Shown here: positions 12,698 to 20,970 of the stretch, in pieces
Numbering within the stretch: position 1 is the first letter of the stretch
Layout: the number at the start of each line of letters is the position of its first letter
Origin: Neorhizobium sp. JUb45
GTDB lineage: Bacteria; Pseudomonadota; Alphaproteobacteria; Rhizobiales; Rhizobiaceae
DNA: 64,000 nt
NCBI RefSeq assembly: GCF_004343585.1
Contig: NZ_SLYW01000005.1
Span: 186,001 to 250,000, forward strand
Direction: 5' to 3'
Position numbers and translations under genes: made by a program
The notes under the pieces: model-generated
What the model was told of the DNA's origin: nothing
The model's input: the letters and a program-made list of their open reading frames with translations, nothing else
Database searches by the model: none

Positions 12698-13078
12698 TTA
12701 TCCTACGAACGCAATTTTCAGAACGGCGAAAAGACAGAGACCACCGATCAGCATTGCAAAGAATGTATTGAGCATCATCACGAGGAACTTCAGTCCTTCG
12801 TGATGGACATAGTCGACGATGATTTCCTGAATGCCGATGCGCATGTGCACGAGACCGGCAATGATCATCATGCCGAACAGGACGGCGACGATCGGGTTCG
12901 ACAGCGCACCAACGACATCTTCGTAGGGAGCACCGGCATAACGGATCAGGAAAATGATGAAGAAGATGGCCAGCGGCACCATGGCCACGGCAGACATCCG
13001 CTGCACCCAGAAATGCTCGGTGCCAGCCTTTGCGGAACCGAGACCGCGAACTTTGCCCAGAGGCGTACGCATATCCAT
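12698..13078 (-). CDS. sdhD: Succinate dehydrogenase membrane anchor subunit D
   Basis: Small membrane anchor of complex II, 126 residues, with three hydrophobic helices (around AMVPLAIFFIIFLI, NPIVAVLFGMMIIAGLVHM and VMMLNTFFAMLIGGLCLFAV). The segment HMRIGIQEIIVDYVHHEG is the region expected to contact heme b and quinone. The frame is open far upstream because it overlaps sdhC in another frame. The start MDMRTPLGKVRG has GAGGG seven bases upstream and leaves 11 bp after the sdhC stop. Confidence 0.94.
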   Translation of the reverse strand: MDMRTPLGKVRGLGSAKAGTEHFWVQRMSAVAMVPLAIFFIIFLIRYAGAPYEDVVGALSNPIVAVLFGMMIIAGLVHMRIGIQEIIVDYVHHEGLKFLVMMLNTFFAMLIGGLCLFAVLKIAFVG

Positions 13079-13089
13079 GATTTTTTCCC

Positions 13090-13479
13090 TCAGATCGCCA
13101 GACCGACGATCCAGATCACCACGGTGAGACAGATCGATACGATTGGCAGCGCGATCGCCATCTTGGTGGTGAAGTGCTTGTCGAAGCCGTGGCCCATGTC
13201 CCACATGAAGTGGCGCATGCCGCCAAGCATGTGGTGAACCAGCGCCCACGTATAGCCGAACAGCACGAGAAGACCGATCCAGGTGCCGAGCAGCCAGCTG
13301 ATCCAATCGAAATACGGCTTGCCAGAGGCTGCGGCAATTAGCCACCATGCCAAAATAATGGTTCCCACAGCCAGTGCTCCACCGGTAATACGGTGTACGA
13401 TCGACATAACCATGGTGGGAATTGGCTTGTAGATTTGCAGATGCGGCGACAGGGGCCGCTTGTTAGTCACATTCGCCAT
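13090..13479 (-). CDS. sdhC: Succinate dehydrogenase cytochrome b556 subunit
   Basis: Cytochrome b subunit of complex II, 129 residues, with three transmembrane helices. Family signatures are RPLSPHLQIYKP at the N-terminus, SIVHRITGG and HHMLGGMRHFMWD, the last containing the heme-ligating histidine region. Two in-frame ATGs are adjacent (13482 and 13479). The second is preferred because the AGGA sequence is too close to the first. It is the first gene of sdhCDAB. Confidence 0.95.
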   Translation of the reverse strand: MANVTNKRPLSPHLQIYKPIPTMVMSIVHRITGGALAVGTIILAWWLIAAASGKPYFDWISWLLGTWIGLLVLFGYTWALVHHMLGGMRHFMWDMGHGFDKHFTTKMAIALPIVSICLTVVIWIVGLAI

Positions 13480-13782
13480 CATATCCTCGCGGCGTATTGC
13501 GGGCGCGCCCATACCTCCTGGTGCGTTCCCGGCAATGCACGATGCCGAAGAAATGTGCATTGCATCATGCGATGCTTTAATCGTCGATTGCCGTCACGAC
13601 AAGCTTATTTCAGAGCGAATCCGAATTTAATCGATTGGGGTTCGATGCCGCCACACGTCCTATTGTGACTGACGAAAGTTAACCATTTCAGTCAGTTTTT
13701 CGCCGACGCAAAAACTACTGGCGCTTTCTTTCGGACTATGTGTTAACGATTGGTTAACCGTAATGCGTTCGGAGGATCCGCC
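13480..13782. promoter_or_regulatory. Divergent promoter region between sdhCDAB and a secreted orphan
   Basis: This interval of about 300 bp serves sdhC (leftward) and the gene at 13783 (rightward). It contains the inverted repeat ACTGAC (13668-13673) / GTCAGT (13691-13696) and a CtrA-type box nearer the rightward gene, listed separately. No reading frame here looks coding. Exact promoters cannot be assigned by eye. Confidence 0.5.
13743..13758 (+). promoter_or_regulatory. CtrA-type binding box
   Basis: TTAACGATTGGTTAAC fits the full CtrA consensus TTAAC-N6-TTAAC (equivalently TTAA-N7-TTAA) of alphaproteobacterial cell-cycle regulation. It ends 24 bases before the start codon of the secreted orphan at 13783, close to where RNA polymerase would bind, and it faces the sdh operon at longer range. 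The assignment is by consensus only. Confidence 0.5.
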
Positions 13783-14190
13783 ATGATGGCGAAAAGCATC
13801 TTCGGCGGCATGACTGCCGCTCTTCTGTTTGTGTGCGCCGCACCCATCGCCAATGCCAGCGACAGATCTCTCGGCAGCGGCAACGGGCCTCTTGGCAACA
13901 ATATCAGCGTTCAATCGTACAATGGCGATCAAGGTCGCGCGAGCCGTAGCTACGAAGGTCGTTATCCTTCGTATTTCATCCGCCATGGCAGCGTCGCCAT
14001 CGTGAACGCCAGAATTTACGGCAGGTTCGTATCACTCGACGACAGGCGTGAAGCAAAGAAGTCCATCACCGTTCTGGCGCCGAAAGCAAAGATCATCGAT
14101 GTGGATACCGTTGCCTATAATGACGCCTTTGCGCCGCGCTCCGGCTGCGTCATGGAATCGGGCGTCTGCGTGATTCGCGGCGATCGCTGA
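13783..14190 (+). CDS. Small secreted protein of unknown function
   Basis: Not recognised. 135 residues with an N-terminal signal peptide (KSIFGGMTAALLFVCAAPI) and a plausible cleavage after ANA near residue 26. The mature part is about 108 residues. It is rich in Gly/Ser/Arg at first, then has a compact segment with two cysteines near the C-terminus (SGCVMESGVC), possibly a disulfide. GGAGG lies seven bases upstream of the ATG at 13783, which supports the start and that the gene is real. It stands alone on the plus strand behind a CtrA-type box. Likely periplasmic; function unknown. Confidence 0.75.
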   Translation: MMAKSIFGGMTAALLFVCAAPIANASDRSLGSGNGPLGNNISVQSYNGDQGRASRSYEGRYPSYFIRHGSVAIVNARIYGRFVSLDDRREAKKSITVLAPKAKIIDVDTVAYNDAFAPRSGCVMESGVCVIRGDR

Positions 14191-14197
14191 ACGATTT

Positions 14198-14842
14198 TCA
14201 GGCGAACTGCCAGACGGTGGTTCGTTTGATCTCGCTGTCTTCCAGCACCCGGGTGACCGGAACCTCGTAACTTGCCAGCGCAACAAGTTCGCTCATTGGG
14301 CAATAGCTGCGACCCGGATCACCAACGAGCACCTGACGGCCTTCTGCCGTCAACCGCTTGAACCAGGGCGTCAGTGCCGCGGCAAAATCACGATCGTAAA
14401 AAACGTCGCCGGCAAGAACGATATCCGCTTCGACAGAATGGCCGATCAGGTCATCACGGACAAATTCGACCTCGACATCATTGGCGGCAGCATTGAGCGC
14501 CAGCGCCGTGCCGACCCATGGATCGATATCCACGGCCAGAACATGCGATGCTCCGGCTTTCATCGCAGCAATCGCCACCAGCCCGGAACCGGTCGCAAAA
14601 TCCAGCACGCGCTTGCCGGCAACAAGCTCGGGATGATCGAGAACATACCGGGCAAGTCCTTGCCCACCCGCCCAGGCAAAAGCCCAGAAGGGCGGTGGCA
14701 GGCCGATCTCCTGCAACTCATCCTCGGTTTTCAGCCAGAGATCATGCGCTTCGCTTGCCAGATGCAAAAGCACCTCCGGCACATGCGGCGGTCGCATGAG
14801 ATCGGTATTGGCGAGAATGAAGTTTTTGGGATCGGTCTTCAC
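14198..14842 (-). CDS. SAM-dependent methyltransferase (COG3897, ETFB-lysine methyltransferase-like)
   Basis: Class I methyltransferase of about 214 residues. The family-typical front FILANTDLMRPPHVPEVLLH is followed by LPPPFWAFAWAGGQGLARY, then the SAM-binding motif VLDFATGSGLVAIAAMKAGA, the acidic loop AVDIDPW and the motif IVLAGDVFYD. The nearest described relatives are ETFB-type lysine and nicotinamide N-methyltransferase-like proteins, but the substrate is not known. The likely start is GTG at 14842, since the frame further upstream overlaps the EVE gene antiparallel to nothing conserved. It follows the EVE-domain gene by 19 bp. Confidence 0.82.
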   Translation of the reverse strand: MKTDPKNFILANTDLMRPPHVPEVLLHLASEAHDLWLKTEDELQEIGLPPPFWAFAWAGGQGLARYVLDHPELVAGKRVLDFATGSGLVAIAAMKAGASHVLAVDIDPWVGTALALNAAANDVEVEFVRDDLIGHSVEADIVLAGDVFYDRDFAAALTPWFKRLTAEGRQVLVGDPGRSYCPMSELVALASYEVPVTRVLEDSEIKRTTVWQFA

Positions 14843-14861
14843 GCCACACTCGTCTCTCGGG

Positions 14862-15302
14862 TCAATCCGGAGACTTCGGAGGATTATCGACACCACCGAG
14901 GCGGCAGATCTCGAAATATTCCTCTTCCGTGACCGGCTGTACCGAAAGACGCATCGAGGTGACGAGCGCCATCTTCTCGAATTTCGGATTAGCCTTGACG
15001 TCCTTGAGTGTGACCGGCTTCGGTACATCCATGACGGCGCGGATATCGACGCAATCCCACTTCGGATCGCCCTTGGCCGACGAATCGGGATGCGACAGGG
15101 CGCAGACCTCGACGATACCGACGATCTCCAGCCCCTCGTTGGAGTGATAGAAGAACCCCTTGTCGCCGATTTTCATGGCGCGCATGTTGTTGCGCGCCAG
15201 ATAGTTACGAACGCCTGTCCATTCCTCGCCGGCAGCGCCCTTGGCTTTCTGCTGTTCCCAGGACCAGACATTCGGTTCGGATTTGTAGAGCCAGTAAGCC
15301 AT
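14862..15302 (-). CDS. EVE domain-containing protein
   Basis: 146-residue single-domain protein of the EVE fold, part of the PUA-like superfamily that reads modified bases in RNA or DNA. The family start YWLYKSEPNVWSWEQQ and the core WTGVRNYLARNNMRAMKIGDK are visible, as is the pocket region FFYHSN. Specific ligand unknown. It sits 6 bp downstream of the YciI-family gene on the minus strand, in a run of small housekeeping genes that ends in the methyltransferase. Confidence 0.9.
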   Translation of the reverse strand: MAYWLYKSEPNVWSWEQQKAKGAAGEEWTGVRNYLARNNMRAMKIGDKGFFYHSNEGLEIVGIVEVCALSHPDSSAKGDPKWDCVDIRAVMDVPKPVTLKDVKANPKFEKMALVTSMRLSVQPVTEEEYFEICRLGGVDNPPKSPD

Positions 15303-15308
15303 GGATGA

Positions 15309-15605
15309 TCAAGCCTTCGGCGGGTTGAAAACCCAGTTGAACGGTTTCACTTCGACCTTCTCGAACAGACCGGCCTTTGCGTAAGGATCGGCATCGGCCA
15401 AAGCCCTGGCTTCCTCGATCGTCGCCGTTTCGACGATGACAAGGCTGCCATTCGGCTTGCCATCGGCATCGAGAAACGGACCTGCCATTTTCAGGATGCC
15501 CTTTTCGTTGAGCGCGGTCAGATGCTCCACATGCGGCGGGCGCGTGGCCATGCGCAGTTCGAGCGAATTCGGCTTGTCGGTGCAGATGAAGGAGAAGAGA
15601 GGCAT
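15309..15605 (-). CDS. YciI family protein
   Basis: 98-residue protein of the YciI/YCII dimeric alpha-beta barrel family, related in fold to muconolactone isomerase. It contains the conserved RPPHVEHL with the characteristic histidine, the GPFLDADGKPNGSLVIVE strand-turn and ADADPYAKAGLFEKVEV. The biochemical role is unproven in most members. It lies between gpsA (25 bp upstream) and the EVE gene (6 bp downstream), an arrangement common in rhizobia. Confidence 0.9.
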   Translation of the reverse strand: MPLFSFICTDKPNSLELRMATRPPHVEHLTALNEKGILKMAGPFLDADGKPNGSLVIVETATIEEARALADADPYAKAGLFEKVEVKPFNWVFNPPKA

Positions 15606-15630
15606 GGTGTCAGAACTCCCGTGACAAAAA

Positions 15631-16620
15631 TTATTCGGTGGTGATCGGTCGCGTCATCAACGCTTCCATGGCGGCGCGCACGCCGAGCCGGCCATCGATG
15701 ATGGCGGCAACCGCTTCGGCCACCGGCATCTCGATACCATTTTCGCGCGCCAACCGGACGGCAACGGACGCGGTATGCGCACCTTCAACCAGCCCGCCGG
15801 CCGCCGCATCCGCCGGAACGCCTTCGCCGAGCGCGATGCCGAAACGCAGATTGCGCGATTGATGACTTGTGGCCGTCAGCACAAGATCGCCAAGACCGGA
15901 AAGGCCGCGAACGGTATCGGCAGAGCCGCCCAGCGCCACGACCAGACGCGACATTTCCGCAAGACCACGCGCAATCAATGCCGCTCGTGCACTATCGCCA
16001 AGTCCGGCGCCTTCCACGACACCGCAGGCAATCGCCAGCACGTTTTTCAACGCGCCGCCCAATTGCACGCCGATACGATCGCTCGATGCATAAAGGCGAA
16101 ATGTCGGGCTGGAAATGGTTTGCGCCAGATGTTCGGCAACGCTCAGATCTTCGGCGGCAATCGACATGGCCGTCGGCAGGCCACGAGCAATATCGGCAGC
16201 AAAACCGGGACCGGACAGGACTGCAACCGCATTGTTCGGCAATGACGCTTTCAGCACGTCGGTCAGCATGCGCCCGCTCGAGCGTTCGATACCCTTGGCA
16301 CAGGTGACGACCACGACGTCACCGCGCAGATAAGGACCGTAATAATGCGCGGCGGCATCATGCGCCTGCGCCGGCATGGCGAAGAGTACGAGGTCAGCCT
16401 GCTCCAGCGCATCCGGCTCTGCCGAAAACTGCAGACCATCCGGCAGCGGCACACCCGGCAAAGCCGCATCATGCATGCGGTCATTACGCAGGTCGGCCAT
16501 CAATGCCAGATCACGCCCGACAAGCGTCACATCCGATCGGCCATCCAGCGCCATGACAGTGGCAAGCGCCGTTCCGAAAGCACCGGCGCCGATGACGGCA
16601 ATCTTCTGTCGTCCGCTCAT
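15631..16620 (-). CDS. gpsA: Glycerol-3-phosphate dehydrogenase [NAD(P)+]
   Basis: Reduces dihydroxyacetone phosphate to sn-glycerol 3-phosphate for phospholipid synthesis; 329 residues. The dinucleotide-binding motif is [11 protein letters not shown] near residue 9, and the catalytic/substrate segment [18 protein letters not shown] is present. The start at 16620 ([11 protein letters not shown]) overlaps the tsaD stop in an ATGA, indicating translational coupling. The long upstream extension of the frame lies inside tsaD and is not coding. Confidence 0.97.
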   Translation of the reverse strand: MSGRQKIAVIGAGAFGTALATVMALDGRSDVTLVGRDLALMADLRNDRMHDAALPGVPLPDGLQFSAEPDALEQADLVLFAMPAQAHDAAAHYYGPYLRGDVVVVTCAKGIERSSGRMLTDVLKASLPNNAVAVLSGPGFAADIARGLPTAMSIAAEDLSVAEHLAQTISSPTFRLYASSDRIGVQLGGALKNVLAIACGVVEGAGLGDSARAALIARGLAEMSRLVVALGGSADTVRGLSGLGDLVLTATSHQSRNLRFGIALGEGVPADAAAGGLVEGAHTASVAVRLARENGIEMPVAEAVAAIIDGRLGVRAAMEALMTRPITTE

Positions 16621-17711
16621 GCCTTGGCTCCCCTCTTGCCGGAACCAAGCAGCGTCTGCGCTTCGGCATCGAGCGGCCAGCGCGAACGCGGCGCGACCTG
16701 CAGCGTATCGGGCGCAACGTCGTTTGCCATGCGCTCCAGCCCTGCCCAGGCGATCATCGAGGCGTTGTCGGTGCAGAGATTCATGGGCGGCGCGATAAAG
16801 CGGAAGCGGTGTTCGGAGCACAGCGCCTGCAGCGTTCGGCGAATTTCCTGATTGGCGGCAACGCCACCGGCAACGACCAGCGCCGGCTCAGCCATGCCCG
16901 GATATTCCGCCTTGAACCGCGCAAGGCCACGGCCAATGCGGTCCTTCAGCGTGCGCGAAATCGCCTTCTGGAAGGACGCACAGATATCGGCAACATCCTG
17001 ATCGGAAAGCGGTGCGATCTCGGTCGCCGCCTGCCGTACGGCCGTCTTCAGGCCGGAGAAGGAAAAATCGAGGCGCGCCTCGCCGACCAGCGGACGCGGC
17101 AGGACAAAACGATCCGGATTACCGGAAAGCGCCGCCTTCTCGACGGCGGGACCACCGGGATAAGGCAGACCAAGCAGCTTTGCCGTCTTGTCGAAGGCTT
17201 CGCCAAGCGCGTCATCGATCGTCGTGCCCCAACGCTCGTATTCGCCGACACCCTTGACCAGAATAAGCTGCGTATGACCACCGGAGACCAGCAGCATCAG
17301 ATAGGGGAAGGACAATCCATCCGTCAGTCGCGCCGTCAGCGCATGGCCTTCGAGATGGTTGATCGCATAAAGCGGCTTGCCGGTGGCAAGCGCCATCGCC
17401 TTGGCCGTCATCAGCCCGACCAGCAGGCCGCCGATCAGACCGGGACCGGAGGTTGCGGCAATCGCATCGATATCCGACAGCGACAGATTGGCGCGGGCAA
17501 GCGCCTCGTCGATCAGCCCATCGACGGCTTCGACATGGGCACGCGCGGCAATCTCCGGCACCACGCCACCATAGGCGCTGTGCTCCTCAAGTTGAGAAAA
17601 AACAACGTCCGAGAGAATTTCGCCGCGGCCATCGTCGTGACGTGCGACCACCGCCGCGGCGGTCTCGTCGCAGCTGGTTTCGATGCCGAGAATACGCAGA
17701 AACGGTGCCAT
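16617..17711 (-). CDS. tsaD: tRNA N6-adenosine threonylcarbamoyltransferase
   Basis: Transfers the threonylcarbamoyl group to A37 of ANN-decoding tRNAs (t6A), with TsaB and TsaE encoded elsewhere. 364 residues of the Kae1/TsaD ASKHA fold. Seen are [14 protein letters not shown] at the N-terminus, the metal-binding HLEGH near residue 125, the SGGHTQL nucleotide loop, and [10 protein letters not shown]. It is divergent from hemC (73 bp apart) and overlaps gpsA by four bases. Confidence 0.97.
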   Translation of the reverse strand: MAPFLRILGIETSCDETAAAVVARHDDGRGEILSDVVFSQLEEHSAYGGVVPEIAARAHVEAVDGLIDEALARANLSLSDIDAIAATSGPGLIGGLLVGLMTAKAMALATGKPLYAINHLEGHALTARLTDGLSFPYLMLLVSGGHTQLILVKGVGEYERWGTTIDDALGEAFDKTAKLLGLPYPGGPAVEKAALSGNPDRFVLPRPLVGEARLDFSFSGLKTAVRQAATEIAPLSDQDVADICASFQKAISRTLKDRIGRGLARFKAEYPGMAEPALVVAGGVAANQEIRRTLQALCSEHRFRFIAPPMNLCTDNASMIAWAGLERMANDVAPDTLQVAPRSRWPLDAEAQTLLGSGKRGAKA

Positions 17712-17784
17712 GGGTCTGTCGGATTGATTGCGATGGGGCTAGAAGCCGGTTACGAAGCTACCGCCTAACAATGGATGACTGCGG

Positions 17785-18714
17785 ATGCAAACAAAACCTT
17801 TCCGGATCGGCACGCGTGGCAGCCCGCTGGCCCTAGCCCAGGCCGCCGAAACCCGTTCCCGCCTGATGGAGGCCCACGGCCTGCCCGAGGAGATGTTCGA
17901 GGTCGTGGTATTGTCCACCAAGGGCGACCGCATCACCGACCGGGCGCTCAGCGAGATCGGTGGCAAGGGCCTGTTCACCGAAGAACTGGAACAGCAACTG
18001 CTGTCCGGCGAGCTGGATTTTGCCGTTCATTCGTCGAAGGACATGCCGACATGGCTGCCGGAAGGGCTGGAGATTTCCGCCTATCTGCCACGCGAGGATT
18101 TTCGTGATGCCGTGGTCGGCCGCACTGCGCCCAGCCTGACCGCCCTGCCCGACCGCGCCGTCGTCGGCTCTGCCTCTTTGCGCCGACAGGCCCTGATCCG
18201 CCGGATGCGCCCGGATATCGAGGTCATCGTGTTCCGCGGTTCGGTGGAAACCCGTCTGCGCAAGCTCAATGAAGGTCAGGTCGACGCGACGCTTCTGGCA
18301 CTCGCCGGCCTGAAACGTCTTGGCCGCGAGGATGTGGTCACCGAGCTTCTCGACCCGACCGAATTTCCACCGGCACCGGCGCAAGGCGCGATCTGTATCG
18401 AAAGCCGCGTTGGCGACCGGCGCGTCCTCGACCTGCTGGAAGGCATCAACCACAAGCCAACCTATGACGCAGTGTCCTGCGAGCGTGCCTTCCTGGAAGT
18501 GCTGGACGGTTCCTGTCGCACGCCGATCGCCGGTTATACGATCCTCGATGGTGATCACCTGAAATTTTCCGGCCTGATCCTGACGCCGGATGGCACGCGC
18601 GAACATGCCATCAGCATCGATGGTTCGCGCGCCAATGCGGTCAAGCTCGGCAGACAAGCGGGCGAAGCGGTGCGCACCGCCGCCGGCCCCGGCTTCTTTT
18701 CAAGCTGGAGCTGA
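17785..18714 (+). CDS. hemC: Hydroxymethylbilane synthase (porphobilinogen deaminase)
   Basis: Polymerises four porphobilinogen molecules to hydroxymethylbilane. 309 residues with the substrate-binding N-terminus [15 protein letters not shown], the catalytic aspartate region [13 protein letters not shown], and [11 protein letters not shown], whose cysteine anchors the dipyrromethane cofactor. It is the first gene of the plus-strand heme cluster and is followed by hemD after three bases. Confidence 0.98.
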   Translation: MQTKPFRIGTRGSPLALAQAAETRSRLMEAHGLPEEMFEVVVLSTKGDRITDRALSEIGGKGLFTEELEQQLLSGELDFAVHSSKDMPTWLPEGLEISAYLPREDFRDAVVGRTAPSLTALPDRAVVGSASLRRQALIRRMRPDIEVIVFRGSVETRLRKLNEGQVDATLLALAGLKRLGREDVVTELLDPTEFPPAPAQGAICIESRVGDRRVLDLLEGINHKPTYDAVSCERAFLEVLDGSCRTPIAGYTILDGDHLKFSGLILTPDGTREHAISIDGSRANAVKLGRQAGEAVRTAAGPGFFSSWS

Positions 18715-18717
18715 CCG

Positions 18718-19416
18718 ATGCGGGTGGTGGTGACGCGGCCGCAAGACAGGGCTGAGGCCACCGCCGCAACGCTTCGCGGCATGGGCCACGAACCGCTGTT
18801 GCTTCCGCTGAGCAAAGCCCGACACCTGACGGATCGGGTCCGCGAACTGTTGGTCCGAAAATATCCGGCCATCGCGCTGACAAGTGCGGAAGCACTGCGG
18901 GCACTTGCAGATTTCGATCTCTCCGATCATCTGGCGACACCGCTGTTCGCCGTTGGCCGCAAGACCGCTGCAGCCGCACAACAGGCCGGTTTCAAGACGA
19001 TCGAGATCGCCGATGGCGATGGCGCTTCGCTTGCCGCGCTGATTGCCCGGAATGCACCAACTGGCGTGGTTTACCTGACGGGAAAACCACGGTCACCAAC
19101 CTTTGAAAAGGCACTTCAGGCGGAAGACATCCCGCTTTCCGTCATCGAATGTTACGAGATGGTGCCGCTTGCACCGGCACCGGCAGATATTCTCGCACTG
19201 CTTGACCCGCCACCCGGCGCCATTCTTTTCCATTCACGCGAAACAGCCCGGCTTTTTTTCGCGCTTCCGGCAATCGCCGAAAACCTCGCGGCATTGTCTG
19301 CCGGCATCATCGCCTGCCTGAGCGCCCGCGTGGCAGAAGAAGTGCCAACCGCTCTACAAGACAGCGTGAAGATTGCCGAGCGCCCCGATGAAGCCGCCTT
19401 GCTGGCACTTCTGTAA
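18718..19416 (+). CDS. hemD: Uroporphyrinogen-III synthase
   Basis: Cyclises hydroxymethylbilane with inversion of ring D. The 232-residue sequence is divergent, as usual for HemD. The N-terminal MRVVVTRPQDRAEATAATL, the central hinge LFAVGRKTAAAAQQAGF, and YLTGKPRSPTFEKAL with ECYEM are typical. Its position directly after hemC (three-base gap) supports the assignment. Confidence 0.93.
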   Translation: MRVVVTRPQDRAEATAATLRGMGHEPLLLPLSKARHLTDRVRELLVRKYPAIALTSAEALRALADFDLSDHLATPLFAVGRKTAAAAQQAGFKTIEIADGDGASLAALIARNAPTGVVYLTGKPRSPTFEKALQAEDIPLSVIECYEMVPLAPAPADILALLDPPPGAILFHSRETARLFFALPAIAENLAALSAGIIACLSARVAEEVPTALQDSVKIAERPDEAALLALL

Positions 19417-19527
19417 CCATCACGGCAGATAACAAGGCACCGACAACGGCCTAATTCGGGTCGCGCCCCTTCCCTTCGTTGGTCGTGCTGTCTACTTTTG
19501 TTTTGAATGCAGAAAAATGAGGTTGCC

Positions 19528-20961
19528 ATGGTTTCGGACAAGCCCCCACGCCGCTCCAAATCGGACAAGTCTCCCGTCACGATCGATCTTGCGGCCGACG
19601 ACGTCAGCACGATCGCCACGCCCGTGCGCAGTGATGACAGCGACGCACCTGTGAATGCCGCGAAGAAGGATGCCGAGTCCGTGGTTTCCGAAAAGCCACC
19701 CGTTGCTCAATCGGCATCCACGGCAACAGGCCCGCAAGACACCAAACCGGCGGACGTGAAACCAGCAGTGTCTGTAAGCGCCCCAAGGGGTAATGCCGAA
19801 TCCGGCAAAACACCTGAAGTCACCAAGCACAGCGCCGCCAGCGCTTCAGATAAGACAGGTCCGGCGACCAGCGCACCGACATCGAGCCCGTCTTCAGCCT
19901 CTGCCTCAGCTGCCAGCAGCACGGGCACCTCAGGCGTCGACACGCCAAACAAACCTTTTGGCACCAGCACCGCCGGTACGAGCGCCCCGATTGCCGGAGC
20001 AACATCGGCTTCGGCAAAAGCCGGCCCCGGCTCCACATCGACATCGGCACCCGCCAAGGAACAACCCCGCCAATCTCCTGCCACCAGTTCGCTGATTGCC
20101 GCCGGCATTGTTGGTGGCGTCGTCGCCCTGGCACTGGTCGGCAGCATGTTTTACGCAGGCGTCATTCCCGGCTCATCCGGGGGCAGTTCCACCGAAACGG
20201 CAACCCTGCAGCAGCAGATCGACAGCCTGAACCAGCAGCTTGCCTCCAGCACCGCCGCCATCGAGGCGCTCAAGGCAACCGCTGCGGCCGGCAATGGTGC
20301 CACCGGTGGCAGCACCGAGATTTCTGATCGGCTGGCGGCACTGGAAGCGCGGATCACCGAGGCCGGCTCCAACACTGCGGCCTCAGACGCCCTGACGCAG
20401 CGACTGGCCGCATTGGAAGCCAAGGTTGATCAGCCCGGCCGCGAAGAGGCGGTCGCCAAGGCGCTTGCCGCTTCGGCCCTGAAAACAGCCATCGACCGCG
20501 GCGGCCCCTTCACCGGCGAATTGCAGACATTTTCCGGTATCGCCGGAGATGATCCGGCCGTGCAGGTGCTGGGAAAATTTGCCCAGAGCGGCGTGCCGTC
20601 CGCATCCGATCTGGTCCAGAAATTTCCGCAGACAGCCAACGCCATTCTGAACGCCGCCAATCAGACGGATGAGCAGGCAGGGGTCGGTAGCCGGCTACTG
20701 TCCAGCGCCATGCAGATGGTCAAGGTGCGCCCGGTCGGCGATGTCGAGGGTGATACGCCCGAAGCGATCGTTGCCCGCATGGAGGACCAGCTGCGCAAGG
20801 GCAATCTCAAGGGCGCGACCAGCGAGTGGGAAGCCTTGCCGCAGTCTGCCAAGGATGCCTCGGTTGCCTACAAGCAGACGCTTGATGCCCGCATCGAGGT
20901 TGATGGCCTCGTCGACAACACACTCAACCGCGCCATTGCCGGCGCCAGCAATGCAGGCTGA
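19528..20961 (+). CDS. Mitofilin-like inner membrane protein (alphaproteobacterial Mic60 type, COG4223)
   Basis: 477 residues. A long Ser/Ala/Pro-rich, low-complexity cytoplasmic stretch (residues 1 to about 185) is followed by one transmembrane helix near residues 188-210 (IAAGIVGGVVALALVGSMFY). A periplasmic coiled-coil comes next (LQQQIDSLNQQLASSTAAIE; RLAALEARITEAG), then a C-terminal mitofilin-like domain. This architecture, and its place between hemD and hemY, is that of the alphaproteobacterial relatives of mitochondrial Mic60, which bend inner membranes. The start at 19528 is preferred over 19507 because GAGG lies five bases upstream. Identification is strong by context, less so by sequence because the low-complexity part is uninformative. 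Confidence 0.8.
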   Translation: MVSDKPPRRSKSDKSPVTIDLAADDVSTIATPVRSDDSDAPVNAAKKDAESVVSEKPPVAQSASTATGPQDTKPADVKPAVSVSAPRGNAESGKTPEVTKHSAASASDKTGPATSAPTSSPSSASASAASSTGTSGVDTPNKPFGTSTAGTSAPIAGATSASAKAGPGSTSTSAPAKEQPRQSPATSSLIAAGIVGGVVALALVGSMFYAGVIPGSSGGSSTETATLQQQIDSLNQQLASSTAAIEALKATAAAGNGATGGSTEISDRLAALEARITEAGSNTAASDALTQRLAALEAKVDQPGREEAVAKALAASALKTAIDRGGPFTGELQTFSGIAGDDPAVQVLGKFAQSGVPSASDLVQKFPQTANAILNAANQTDEQAGVGSRLLSSAMQMVKVRPVGDVEGDTPEAIVARMEDQLRKGNLKGATSEWEALPQSAKDASVAYKQTLDARIEVDGLVDNTLNRAIAGASNAG

Positions 20962-20970
20962 GGTTCTTCG

